DNA from: Hyaloperonospora brassicae
Lineage: Eukaryota > Oomycota > Peronosporomycetes > Peronosporales > Peronosporaceae
Reading direction: 5' to 3'
Assembly: GCA_947650285.1 (NCBI GenBank)
Contig: CANTFL010001383.1
Location: forward strand, 214,335-278,334
Length of the DNA: 64,000 nt
The notes beneath the pieces were generated by a model, which did not search any database, was not told where the DNA came from, and saw only the letters and a list, made by a program, of their open reading frames with translations. Both the position numbers and the translations under genes were made by a program. The first letter of the stretch is position 1; each line of letters starts with the position of its first letter. Shown piece after piece: positions 12,760 to 21,271 of this stretch.

Positions 12760-13775
12760 ATGACTCATGATGAGTCTGTCCTTGAGAACACGAAGATTGC
12801 ACTCAGCGCCTGGAGTGGATCCGCGATCCTAAACTATCCCATGAATACCCTATACCCTTTTGTAAAGGATTTTCAAGACGTGTTGTGTAATGACCCACTG
12901 TCCGTATTATCTCATGATGTAGGTGTTCGTCACGAAATTGACGTGGTTAGTGGATTAGGTACTGCGTTACACGGCCGTAGACCTGACCGAAAGAACAGTG
13001 TGACTTCATTGACGACTTCTTTCGTGCTAAGCGCGCGGAAGGAATGTTACGGGAGTGTAAGTCTCCCCATGCTACGCCCACATGTTGTATCAAAAATAGA
13101 ATGGTAAGTGTTGCGTTGTTCATGCTTACAACAAGATAAGTGCAGCCACATTACCGGCTCACACACATATTACTCGAAAGTATGTGCTTCAGCACGCCAT
13201 TGTTCGATTCACCAGGCTCAGTGAACTCAACCTTATCGATGCTTATAACCCATTGCTTATGCTAGCCAGCGATATCCCGCAAACTGTGGTCAGCACTACA
13301 GGTGGTATGCATTGACAGTGGCTTGTAATGCATCAAGTGCTGTCCAATTCCCCGGCTACATTCATTCGCCTCGTGGCGAAATTGTTCAGACCTCATGGAG
13401 GCTATGCACAGACGTACTTTGATGACATATTTTTCCATTGTCGTGCGTAGAATGTCAGTCCGACATAGACAATCATGTTGATCTTTTGTGATCAGTGCCT
13501 AAGTGCATGCGCACGAATAAGATGTATGCAAACGCATATTTATACCTCTTTGGCGCTGGAAAAAATCCATTTTCTCGGATTATTCATTGGTAAATAAGGC
13601 TTACTAGCGGAATTCGCTAAGGTCAAAACCATAGTTGACTGGCCAGTTCCAAAGATACAAAAAGAGCCCCACACGTGACTTGACCTCGCCTACTACTTGC
13701 ACAAGGAAAGTGAAAATTACGCAGACATGGATCTGCCACCATCTAACCTCCTTAAAAAGGATATAAAATGGTGCG
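12760..13775 (+). pseudogene. Gypsy reverse transcriptase remnant
   Basis: The frame at 12760-13107 contains FVKDFQDVLCNDPLS and GVRHEIDVVSG, the usual RT N-terminal entry of Gypsy pol. About 13215-13320 reads ASDIPQTVVSTTGGMH; 13330-13445 gives LSNSPATFIRLVAKLFRPH-like sequence and QTYFDDIFFH. The catalytic YxDD box is therefore retained as YFDDI at 13415. The segment 13545-13775 gives FLGLFIGK, VKTIVDWPVPKIQKE, YYLHKESENYADM and LLKKDIKWC (thumb/connection). Frameshifts and stops are numerous. The match ends abruptly at KWC (about 13775). Confidence 0.75.
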
Positions 13776-14261
13776 CACGATCGCCAATACCAAGTCCGAT
13801 CAGTCATAACCTCAACACACGCAAAACACACACCGCTGACCACAGGCAACCCGACGTCGCTCATAGATGAGATTTGTAGCTCCGATAGACGAGTCAACAC
13901 GTGCCGTATACACATGCATATTGTTGCATGACTTTTTGACCTTAAGAAGGCGCCGGTGAGCGTGTCCATCGACAAATTCGCGAGCTCAAGAAACGTGCAC
14001 GGACATCGTATGTGTCTCTCGCAGCGAGTCAGTCGTTCAGGACGACGTCATGCAGTGCTGAGTTCGTGTCAGCGGTGGGATTTGATCCCACGAGTGCGAA
14101 CACAGTAGAGCTTGGGTCTACCCCCTTAGGCCGCTAGAGCACAATGACGACATCAAAAAGACAACCCATACCACATCAAACACACACCACTCACGATTGC
14201 CACTGAAAGGCCAATCGGGATCGAGCAGAGCCAAACCCGGGGCCCGGTAAAGTAGCTAGCG
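13776..14261. other. Foreign segment replacing RNase H and integrase N-terminus
   Basis: RT similarity stops at about 13775 and integrase similarity resumes at about 14262 (PPLATLPV then TGSWESISME). A complete element would have roughly 1.1 kb or more of RNase H and zinc-binding integrase here; only 486 bp are present, and they match neither. The segment carries a tRNA-Leu-like sequence on the minus strand and ends in a palindrome whose right arm is element coding sequence. I infer deletion with insertion, possibly of a tRNA-derived SINE. Confidence 0.55.
14067..14148 (-). tRNA. tRNA-Leu(CAA)-like sequence, probably pseudo
   Basis: An 82-nt minus-strand sequence folds as a class II tRNA. 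The acceptor arm is GTCATTG/CGCTGAC with one mismatch and one G-U, plus discriminator A. The D arm has CTC/GGG with GG in the loop. The anticodon stem GTAGA/TCTAC is perfect, with loop CCCAAGC (anticodon CAA, Leu). A long variable arm GTG-TTCG-CAC and a T arm GTGGG/CCCAC are also present. Defects are C at the universally T position 33, A instead of T54 in the T loop, and the acceptor mismatch. It sits inside a dead retrotransposon, so a pseudogene or SINE head is likely. Confidence 0.65.
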
Positions 14262-14286
14262 GCGCCGCCGCTAGCTACATTACCGG
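14244..14286. repeat. Near-perfect 20-bp inverted repeat at the insert junction
   Basis: The arms 14244-14263 and 14267-14286 are reverse complements at 19 of 20 positions around a 3-nt loop. The right arm reads in frame as Gypsy coding sequence (Leu-Ala-Thr-Leu-Pro-Val), so the left arm is an inverted copy of it, marking the join between insert and element. A strong hairpin would form in RNA. Confidence 0.85.
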
Positions 14287-15463
14287 TACTCACGGGGTCT
14301 TGGGAGTCCATCAGTATGGAACTCATGTTTGGATTACCAAAACAATTCGACTGGTAATACGAATCTTGTGGTATTCATTGACCGTCTGATCAAGATGGCT
14401 TACTTATCGGCGGTGCCGGACTCTATCGATGGTGAAGGTACCACCACGCTGTTCATCGATCGAGTGTTTCGACAACACGATTTGACTGTGCCCATTGTAT
14501 CTGATCGAGATCCTTGCTTCACTGGGAAGTTTAAAAATATTCTGTCTTTAAGGTGCTATGCATACGTTTAAAAGTAATCACAGATGATCATCCGCAGACC
14601 GAAGGTCAAACCGAGCGCGTGAATCGTTTCATCGGTGACATCTTGCGCAGTATTTTCGATGAAATGCCGAACGTTGGAGTTCGATGCTTCCTATCGGTGA
14701 GGTTGCGTTGAACAACGCCGTGCATGCCTCCACCGGATACACAATGTTCTACGTGAACGGCCTCTCACACCCTCGAGTTCCATAAGCTCTACTACTGCGT
14801 GTCATAGGGCTTGGTGGGGGAGAGGTTTCCGATCGGTTTGCTGAGATCTGGCCTACTACTTTTCACATCTAGGTAAAAGAGTTTCTCGCATCACGATTGA
14901 ATGTCTTACGACATGTGCGAGACGCACTGGCTGATATCCAAGACCAATAAAAGGAACAAGTAGATGCCAAAGACATGGTTGTATTGAACGATATGAGGTA
15001 GGAGACCACGTATTACTCAATGCTAAAAAAACATTTACAAATGTAGTGTCCGCCGTCTTTGAGACAAAGTTTCGTTCGCGCTTCATTGAGCCACACAGTC
15101 GTCGCGAAGAAGGTGCTTGCGTATACGACAATCCTTCCGCGCAAACTGCGCACACATCCTTTGTTCAACGTTAATTTACGTAAGCCGTTTGGGGGTCCGT
15201 CCCACGTGAGCTTAGATGCGCTTGCGAAGCCGTATTTGGCCTTGCTATCGGATGCTGAATGCGAACCAGGATGTCAAGTTGAGCTTCCATATGGGTTAGA
15301 CCCAACTCCAACGCTTGAACTAGAGCTTGCGTCACGACAAGCACACTCTGTGTCTCATCACAGGTATCGCAGAGAGAATTCACTTCGAGAAGCAGCTTCT
15401 CATGATCCTCCTTCGGTACAACGACTACCATCGACGCTGCTCGATGAGCAAGGGAATCGCTAG
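14262..15463 (+). pseudogene. Gypsy integrase remnant
   Basis: Integrase inserts the cDNA. Seen in order: TGSWESISMELMFGLPK (about 14291-14341), VVFIDRLIKMAYLSAVPDS and LFIDRVFRQHDL with IVSDRDPCFTGKF (14368-14535), then TDDHPQTEGQTERVNRFI (about 14580-14630). These are the D, D and E regions of a DDE core. The C-terminal region at 15076-15240 reads VVAKKVLAYTTILPRKLRTHP then PSHVSLDALA. Frames change several times. Confidence 0.75.
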
Positions 15464-15613
15464 TTTAGTGTGGAGAGACTCCTGGACCGAGGTCGTCGTC
15501 ATGGCCAATACCATTATCTGGTGATATGGCACGGGTATCCGGAGTCGAAAAACGCATATGAGTATGATGTACCCCTTCGACAGGATTACTCATACGCCGT
15601 AGAATATTTTTAA
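15443..15613 (+). pseudogene. Chromodomain of the Gypsy element
   Basis: One frame reads NR-stop-FSVERLLDRGRRHGQYHYLV, continuing IWHGYPESKNAYEY and VPLRQDYSYAVEYF before TAA at 15611. This is a chromodomain (F-x-VE-x-(L/I)L ... YLV-x-WxGYPES-x-N-x-(W/Y)E), which places the element among chromoviruses. One in-frame stop precedes the domain. It is clearly different in sequence from the chromodomain at 6655. Confidence 0.75.
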
Positions 15614-15633
15614 GCATCGCGATAAGGGTCATC

Positions 15634-16482
15634 CTAAGACCGAGAACGCTTCTCACTAATTGTGGTGTAAGGACACGGGTTGATCCGCAACGTATGGCCA
15701 GAACCCGCGGCTATCGGCGTGGCCGAAACATAGCGTGAACAATTTCGCAACCGGCCTCTGGCCTTGAGCTTGGCGTATTCGTATCGAAGCATCTGTTCTA
15801 GACACACATAGGCCACGATGGCACTTTCTCTAAGAGCCGTAATACTGCTGAGGTGTCGTTTTCGATACGCCCAGAAAATGAAGTGGTTATCTTCCTCGTC
15901 GGGTAATTCACCGGCGAAAATCAGTACGGACACGCCCTTACTATGCCGAACCGGCTCAAAACGATCTATGCTCTAAATATGAGCCGTATAGTAACTTTGT
16001 GTAGTCAGAGAGCGTTCGAGGTACCTCTCGTGTAGTGCCTGTCTAAAGGCAACGTCCTCGGGAGAAGCGGCCTCTGCGCCGATGGTCAATGTCGACAGAA
16101 AACGACCAATTGCTTGGCGGAGATGCTCCTCCACGTCGGGTGTTGTAAACACATAGCCGCAACAGCTTTGGAGGACCCTGTCGGTATGGGAGAGACGAAG
16201 AGCACTCTCCTCTTGATGAATGATCAGCTCTTGATACTCATTGAGTAGGTTAGTGATGATGGCTATCCCAGCATCTGTTGAATGATGCTACGTCGCTGGC
16301 GCGTTGGATTCACCACGTTCGACGGACGGATTAAGTGCCGAAAGTTGTCGTTCCTCAGGCACCGGTGGATTGGGCGTCGTCCCTTCTTCATCATATAAAC
16401 TGGTATCGCTACCATAGTCCACCTACTCATTTAGATCGAGACAGGAGGAAGGATTCTGGGACTCGTGAGGTAACGATGACAT
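15634..16482 (-). pseudogene. Antisense ORF inside the Gypsy element, unknown function
   Basis: A single minus-strand frame runs from ATG at 16482 to TAG at 15634: 283 codons, interrupted only by three TAG codons (16425-16423, 16290-16288, 15975-15973). Elsewhere the element decays with many shifts, so a 849-bp frame without a shift stands out. Residues 1-65 are Ser/Pro/Glu-rich and look disordered. Residues 70-168 look helical (NLLNEYQELIIHQEE, VEEHLRQAIGRFL, FRQALHERYLERSL). Residues 178-240 contain VSVLIFAGELPDEEDNHF and REYAKLKARGR-like basic sequence. It ends 20 bp from the stop of the chromodomain frame and starts 109 bp from the 3' LTR. I recognise no family. Confidence 0.55.
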
Positions 16483-16591
16483 AGTGTTTAGTGTTTTGAG
16501 CAAACCGTGAGGTTAGGCGCGCACACGCCGTCCTCTTCGAGGAAAGAATTCGATTGACGTTTTGTGGTAGCGTCAGTCTGGTGGAGGAGGG

Positions 16592-17069
16592 TGGAACTAG
16601 GTTACACGTCGACTGATAACCGACATTACATGTGTGGTGTACACCAGGGATGGGATCCCATTAAAACAATAATATTGGAATACCGTATCAGTTGTTGGGA
16701 GCTGACGTGTGTCAGCCACCAAATACGAGATCCTTAATAAGGTGCTAATCAGAGCATCGGTATCTAAAATAAGAATGTTTCGCCTGAGGTGTTCTTTTAG
16801 ATAAAACAAGTAGAGTTCAGTTCCCCTATTAATTGAATAAAGACACGTGCCTTCTTAAGGCGTCTTAGATCATCAGAGATTCAAGTCGTCTTAAACACAG
16901 ACTCGTTAGCACACTAAGCAGTCGATTAGCTGAATCGTTTAGGTCCCTTGAACAAGGACCTAGAGCTGTAAGCTCGTTGACTTAGTGAGTCGAGTTCTTG
17001 TAAAGAACAGCTTTGCAGCTGAGTACGTTAAGCCTTCCTCTGGCTAGGAGCTGCGATATCTCCGCTACA
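16592..17069 (+). repeat. 3' LTR of the Gypsy element
   Basis: 478 bp, the same length as the 5' LTR and aligned without gaps; begins TGG, ends ACA. The first 45-50 bp hold most of the differences from the 5' copy. It is preceded by the polypurine tract at 16581-16591 and followed by AGCGG. Confidence 0.9.
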
Positions 17070-18822
17070 AGCGGGGTCACTAGATGTGGACGCCTGATCC
17101 AGGGCTGCCTCGTCATCTGAAGTCACTCTTGAACATGAGAAGGAAAGGTTACTGAAGGCGATCCGCCACCTTTTCATATTTTCTATGATAGCTGATGTTG
17201 CGGGTAAGATCACGAGCGTGGTCGTAGCGACATTAGCGCTCGTGTGACAATCTGCATCACGTGTTTGATAGCGCCGTTCGCCACTCAGCATGTGACAAAC
17301 CACCAGTTAAAAGTTGGTATATAATTTCGGTGCTCTGGCTGATTCGACCCAGCTAATCACGGCACGTTGTTGCCATGTCTTCGTGACGTTGGTATCCACT
17401 TTTGACATCATCAATTCATTGGAATCTACGTAGAAGCTGCGTTCTGAATCGCTCGCAGATATCGATATTCGTTCCGTTGTATCCACGGGTTATGGCTTGT
17501 TGATGCATGAGGTACTACTGTCAAATATCGAGTGCGATGTCCACCAATTATCAGCCAGGCTTGAGCTTTCAGCACGAAGGATATGATGATGATCTCTTTG
17601 CGGTCAAAAAAAACGATGTAGTCACATCCACTCATCTGATTGCGTCCGGAATTTCATTTCACGAATCAAATCACTCGGCTACGCGCATCTTGCATAGTCG
17701 ACAGACCAACGTTTGCGATTTCAAAGTTGACGGTTGACCTGCGCACGTCAATTAAGCGGTTGTATGTACGAGATATACATATTCCAATTTGCAGTATCGC
17801 TCTTTCCAATTACATCAAATCACTCCTACCTCAGCTTCGCCACACATGGTCGGTATGATTTCTTAGGGTTCTCTCGTTCTTTCAAGCTGTCCTATAACTT
17901 TCGCTTTCGATCGAGTGTCACCACTACAACAATGGAGTATGTAAAGAAGACATCATTTCGTATCAAGAGGCCATATGTTGACAAAGCAATCAAGAAGCGA
18001 GTCGAAAAAATCAATGCCATTTCTCGCCTTCTTAGTACTTGATGATTGCATATCATTTTGCATGTACTTTGAGTTTTCTACGGCGATGTTTTGAATGGAA
18101 GCATAGGTGCATATCAGTAGATACTACACAAGAAATGCGAATTATCGAGATACTATTCATTGACCGACACATGAATGGCGATCAATGATCAGTTCGGTCT
18201 CCATATGCCATACTTTGTAGTGTCATCCCACGAGCGCGACGTCTCGATAACGCCTACTTCTTTTCAGGCCACGCTACGTATTGTTTTGACCGCTTGACGG
18301 AAAGCGATGTAAACAAATTAGTTAGGCTGCCTGTCAACACTACAAAAAGACGCTTGGCAAGTAAGGGAGATCATATTAGAATAGTTTAATCACGACGATA
18401 TGTCGTCATCAATACAGAAGAACGTATAGCATGTAGATGTTATTGGATGCTCGTGCAGACAAGAAAAGGTATACGACAGGTGCGAAGACGTTTCTGTCGT
18501 GATTCGCGGAACCGCAATGACACGCGCTCTGATGCGAATTAGACGTGCCAGTACTTCTTTGTGACGGTATTCCGAAAACAACATGTGCAAAACATGACGT
18601 GTTTGAACAAGTTCTTACGAATATGCAAATAGTGTCTGAGCATTGATGACTTTTTGCAGGTGATCATTATTATGTACTGGAATCTGTAGATATGATGCAT
18701 GCGTGCACAACTCAATGTTCGACTTTAGCAGCAATACGCTCGAGATGTTGCACAAGATGACGTGCAGCAAACCCTACCTCATGATAAGTCAACATGGCCA
18801 CCTTTGCTATCGTCTTTGACAT
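17070..18822. other. Gene-free spacer, no recognised elements
   Basis: Short frames only (longest about 100 codons, 17734-18042 plus). None is recognised and none has a convincing start or homologue. Base composition is close to the repeat region to the left. I see nothing that can be named. Confidence 0.4.
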
Positions 18823-20538
18823 CTACGCCAGAGCTTGTCCGTGGATCCAAAACGTCAGGTAGAACAGTTCTTCGCCATCTGGGACACTTGTGATCTCGTT
18901 GAATACAGACTGACTCTGGAAAAGAACCAAGCGATCTGCTTTCGGTTCGATCTGCCGCACTGAAGCATTCCCGACTAGCGCTGTTCGGAGCTGGAGATAT
19001 GTTTGCTGTGCATCGGTGTTACCTATCGCAGGTACTTGCACGTTGTTGAAAAAGTACACGCACGTCAACTTGAACCCATTGTCCTTGTCACCGGCTCCAC
19101 AATCGAGACGAAGAGGCTGGTAGTGTCCAGCTCGCAGCTGCTGAACAGCCGAGCAGTGTACAAAGTGGGCACATAACTTCACCTTGTTCCTCCGCTTCTT
19201 GTTCATCTCGTAGGGCAACGCATGCAGCTGCTCGATCAACTCGGCCAGTGCCGGGTACTCCACCACGCAGTTCTGATGCTCCACAAAGCGAAGGTTTGCC
19301 CCCGGTACTACATTCTTCTCATGCCGTCCTCCCGATTGCTGACACAACACGTGCTTTGCATCAATATGTGGCGCCGCCGTCATCAACAGACCACTGCTGG
19401 CCATTCTGCGCACGTCGTTGAGCAGCAGTTGCGTCCATTCTTCGCCCATAAAGCCGTCCATCGCTGCCACGCCACGTACGGCACTGCGATTGTCGAGCAA
19501 CAACTCGTCCAAAAAGTCGTCGTCAAGTTGGTCCCACGTCGCAAAATCTGCCTTCGGATCAGCTAACGACCTCTCGTCGTTTGCCAACCGAACGTGTTTC
19601 TGATGGTTCACGCGGTGCACCATTGCCAGCACTTCTCGGCCAAACGCTTCCTGCAACACTTGCGGCACGAGCACGCGCTCCGTCCTCGTGTCCATGACCT
19701 CTCCCTGCTCAGCCCCGCGTTGCTTGACGTTCGCCAACACACGGGTCGCTTTGGCCTGCACTTTTGGCATGAGCGCCAACAGTTCCTGTTCGTACCACGG
19801 ATCCGTCAGCAACGCCTGCAGATTCGTTGGGGCATGGCGCAACTGGTCCGACGGAATGCCCGGGTAGACCAACTGCTGGAACGCGCGTTCGTTCAGTAAC
19901 TTGGCGAACACGCCGTCGTCGAGCACCACTTGCTCGCCCTGTCGGTTCACTCCTCGTTGGTTACAGCCACTAAGTAACTGCTGCAACATCAATGGCCACG
20001 ACCGAAGCCGCGTCCGATTTGCGGAGCTGCTATTGTGCTGCAATGCCATCTGGCTTTCCGGCTTGTTCTGTACGTAAACGGGGCGTTCGCTCGTAATTTG
20101 GGTCGACGACAGCCGTTGTTTTAGGTCCCGCACGCGCGTCGCGAGTTTCTGTCTCGATACAAACGTCAAGTGATCGGGTGCCTTCACCTGCAACACCGTT
20201 TCCAAGGCGTCGATCGCGTCGCTCAGACGCGCTAAGGCTTCGCAGGCCGCTGCTTTGCGCAGATACCCTTTGGGCCACGCGGGTGCAATGGCAATGGCTG
20301 TGTCGGCATCGGCGCATGCGGTTTCGAACTCGTTCAGGTGGTAACATGCAGCAGATCGGTTGCTGTAGAGCAAATGATTGCGAGGCTGCAGCGCAAGAGC
20401 GTGAGAGTAGAGGGCTTTGGCGCGGTCAAAGTGCTGACGCTTGAAGGCGTCGTTGCCTTCTTGACGAAGGGATGCAGCTCGACGGCCGATCGAGGCAGCG
20501 CTCGTGCCGTCTGTAGAGCCATCGGCGTCGGGGGTCAT
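18823..20538 (-). CDS. TPR protein with degenerate prolyl-hydroxylase-like domain
   Basis: A 571-residue protein. Residues about 20-122 form three tetratricopeptide repeats (GNDAFKRQHFDRAKALYSHA, then LYSNRSAACYHL and GYLRKAAACEAL), usually a chaperone- or partner-binding module. Residues about 415-571 resemble the double-stranded beta-helix of prolyl 4-hydroxylases (AGHYQPLRLD, KLTCVYFFNNV, DRLVLFQSQSVFNEI, FYLTFWIHG). Where active enzymes have H-x-D and a distal H, this protein has R-L-D (or L-R-L-D; Asp 479) and Asn 547, and the 2-oxoglutarate Lys/Arg position is Leu/Phe. I therefore infer loss of iron binding. Start: the open frame continues 135 codons upstream without an ATG that is credible (low-complexity, UTR-like), and ATG 20538 opens directly into the TPR protein. 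The middle 130-400 is not assigned. No introns are needed. Confidence 0.75.
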   Translation of the reverse strand: MTPDADGSTDGTSAASIGRRAASLRQEGNDAFKRQHFDRAKALYSHALALQPRNHLLYSNRSAACYHLNEFETACADADTAIAIAPAWPKGYLRKAAACEALARLSDAIDALETVLQVKAPDHLTFVSRQKLATRVRDLKQRLSSTQITSERPVYVQNKPESQMALQHNSSSANRTRLRSWPLMLQQLLSGCNQRGVNRQGEQVVLDDGVFAKLLNERAFQQLVYPGIPSDQLRHAPTNLQALLTDPWYEQELLALMPKVQAKATRVLANVKQRGAEQGEVMDTRTERVLVPQVLQEAFGREVLAMVHRVNHQKHVRLANDERSLADPKADFATWDQLDDDFLDELLLDNRSAVRGVAAMDGFMGEEWTQLLLNDVRRMASSGLLMTAAPHIDAKHVLCQQSGGRHEKNVVPGANLRFVEHQNCVVEYPALAELIEQLHALPYEMNKKRRNKVKLCAHFVHCSAVQQLRAGHYQPLRLDCGAGDKDNGFKLTCVYFFNNVQVPAIGNTDAQQTYLQLRTALVGNASVRQIEPKADRLVLFQSQSVFNEITSVPDGEELFYLTFWIHGQALA

Positions 20539-21271
20539 GACTATCGAGAGGGAGAGGGAGAAGGGGATGCCAATGGTACTAATGGTGCGCGATTGGACGA
20601 CGACACGAACGGTCGGGACGAGGAGAAGGAGCGAGATCTTGTCGAGCGTGAGGATCGCAAACAGGCCGCGTTTCGGTCGACGACGCGACGAGGTCTTGAG
20701 TCGGACGGTGGAGCCAACGACCGGTCGGGCACTTGCACGAGGGGCTTTGACGACGCTCGTGCTACGGTACTGTCCTGAGTGCAGCCGCATCACCAGCTCT
20801 CCTCTACTGCGGCAAAGATCGTGCAAGAAGGTGTGTTTCTGGTTACATATACGTTCTATTTGCTGCAGCGCGTCAGTCATCGACTCGTTCAACGTCGATG
20901 CAGTAGCGGGTCTTGTGCAGCCAGACGTGCCTTCTACCAGCAAAGTGACGCACAGTGCGTCGGCTCAGGCAGGAAGTGATCGCCCGCCGACACGAGTTGT
21001 CACTGGCTGCTCCATTCTATCACCTACACCTACGTCATCACCATCGACATGATTGTGGTCGCTAAAAAGTAACAATACCGTCGCGCGCGCAGCCGACGTG
21101 GCCGGCGGTAACTCCAATATACACCAATCGCCGCGTGACACGGTCGTGACGAACAACCGAAAGCGTAACAGCGCGCGCAACACGCGCCTGCCCGCCCTCT
21201 CGCTCTCGTTCCTACCGACAATGGCTTTGTTGCCCCGCGTGCGTCGCCATTTCCCCGCCCTATCCCCTGTC

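Larger units (their letters stand above)
10041..17069 (+). mobile_element. Full-length, dead Ty3/Gypsy chromovirus
   Basis: A 7029-bp LTR retrotransposon. Both LTRs are 478 bp, begin TG and end CA (...CCGCTACA). The flanks are AGCG-A (10036-10040) and AGCG-G (17070-17074), i.e. a 4- to 5-bp target duplication with at most one change. A polypurine tract (16581-16591, GTGGAGGAGGG) abuts the 3' LTR. In order it contains a gag zinc knuckle, protease, RT, integrase and chromodomain on the plus strand, which is the Ty3/Gypsy order. All frames carry stops and shifts, and RNase H plus the integrase zinc-binding region are replaced by foreign DNA. An antisense reading frame sits before the 3' LTR. It is non-autonomous at best. 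Confidence 0.88.

Noticed and set aside
13604..13975. 123-codon minus-strand ORF in the Gypsy element
   Set aside because: It starts at TTG, is mostly the complement of readable RT sequence, and runs across the insert junction.
20539..20943. N-terminal extension of the TPR gene
   Set aside because: The open frame has no ATG at its beginning, the sequence is Arg/Ser-rich and unlike the rest, and ATG 20538 opens directly into the TPR protein.
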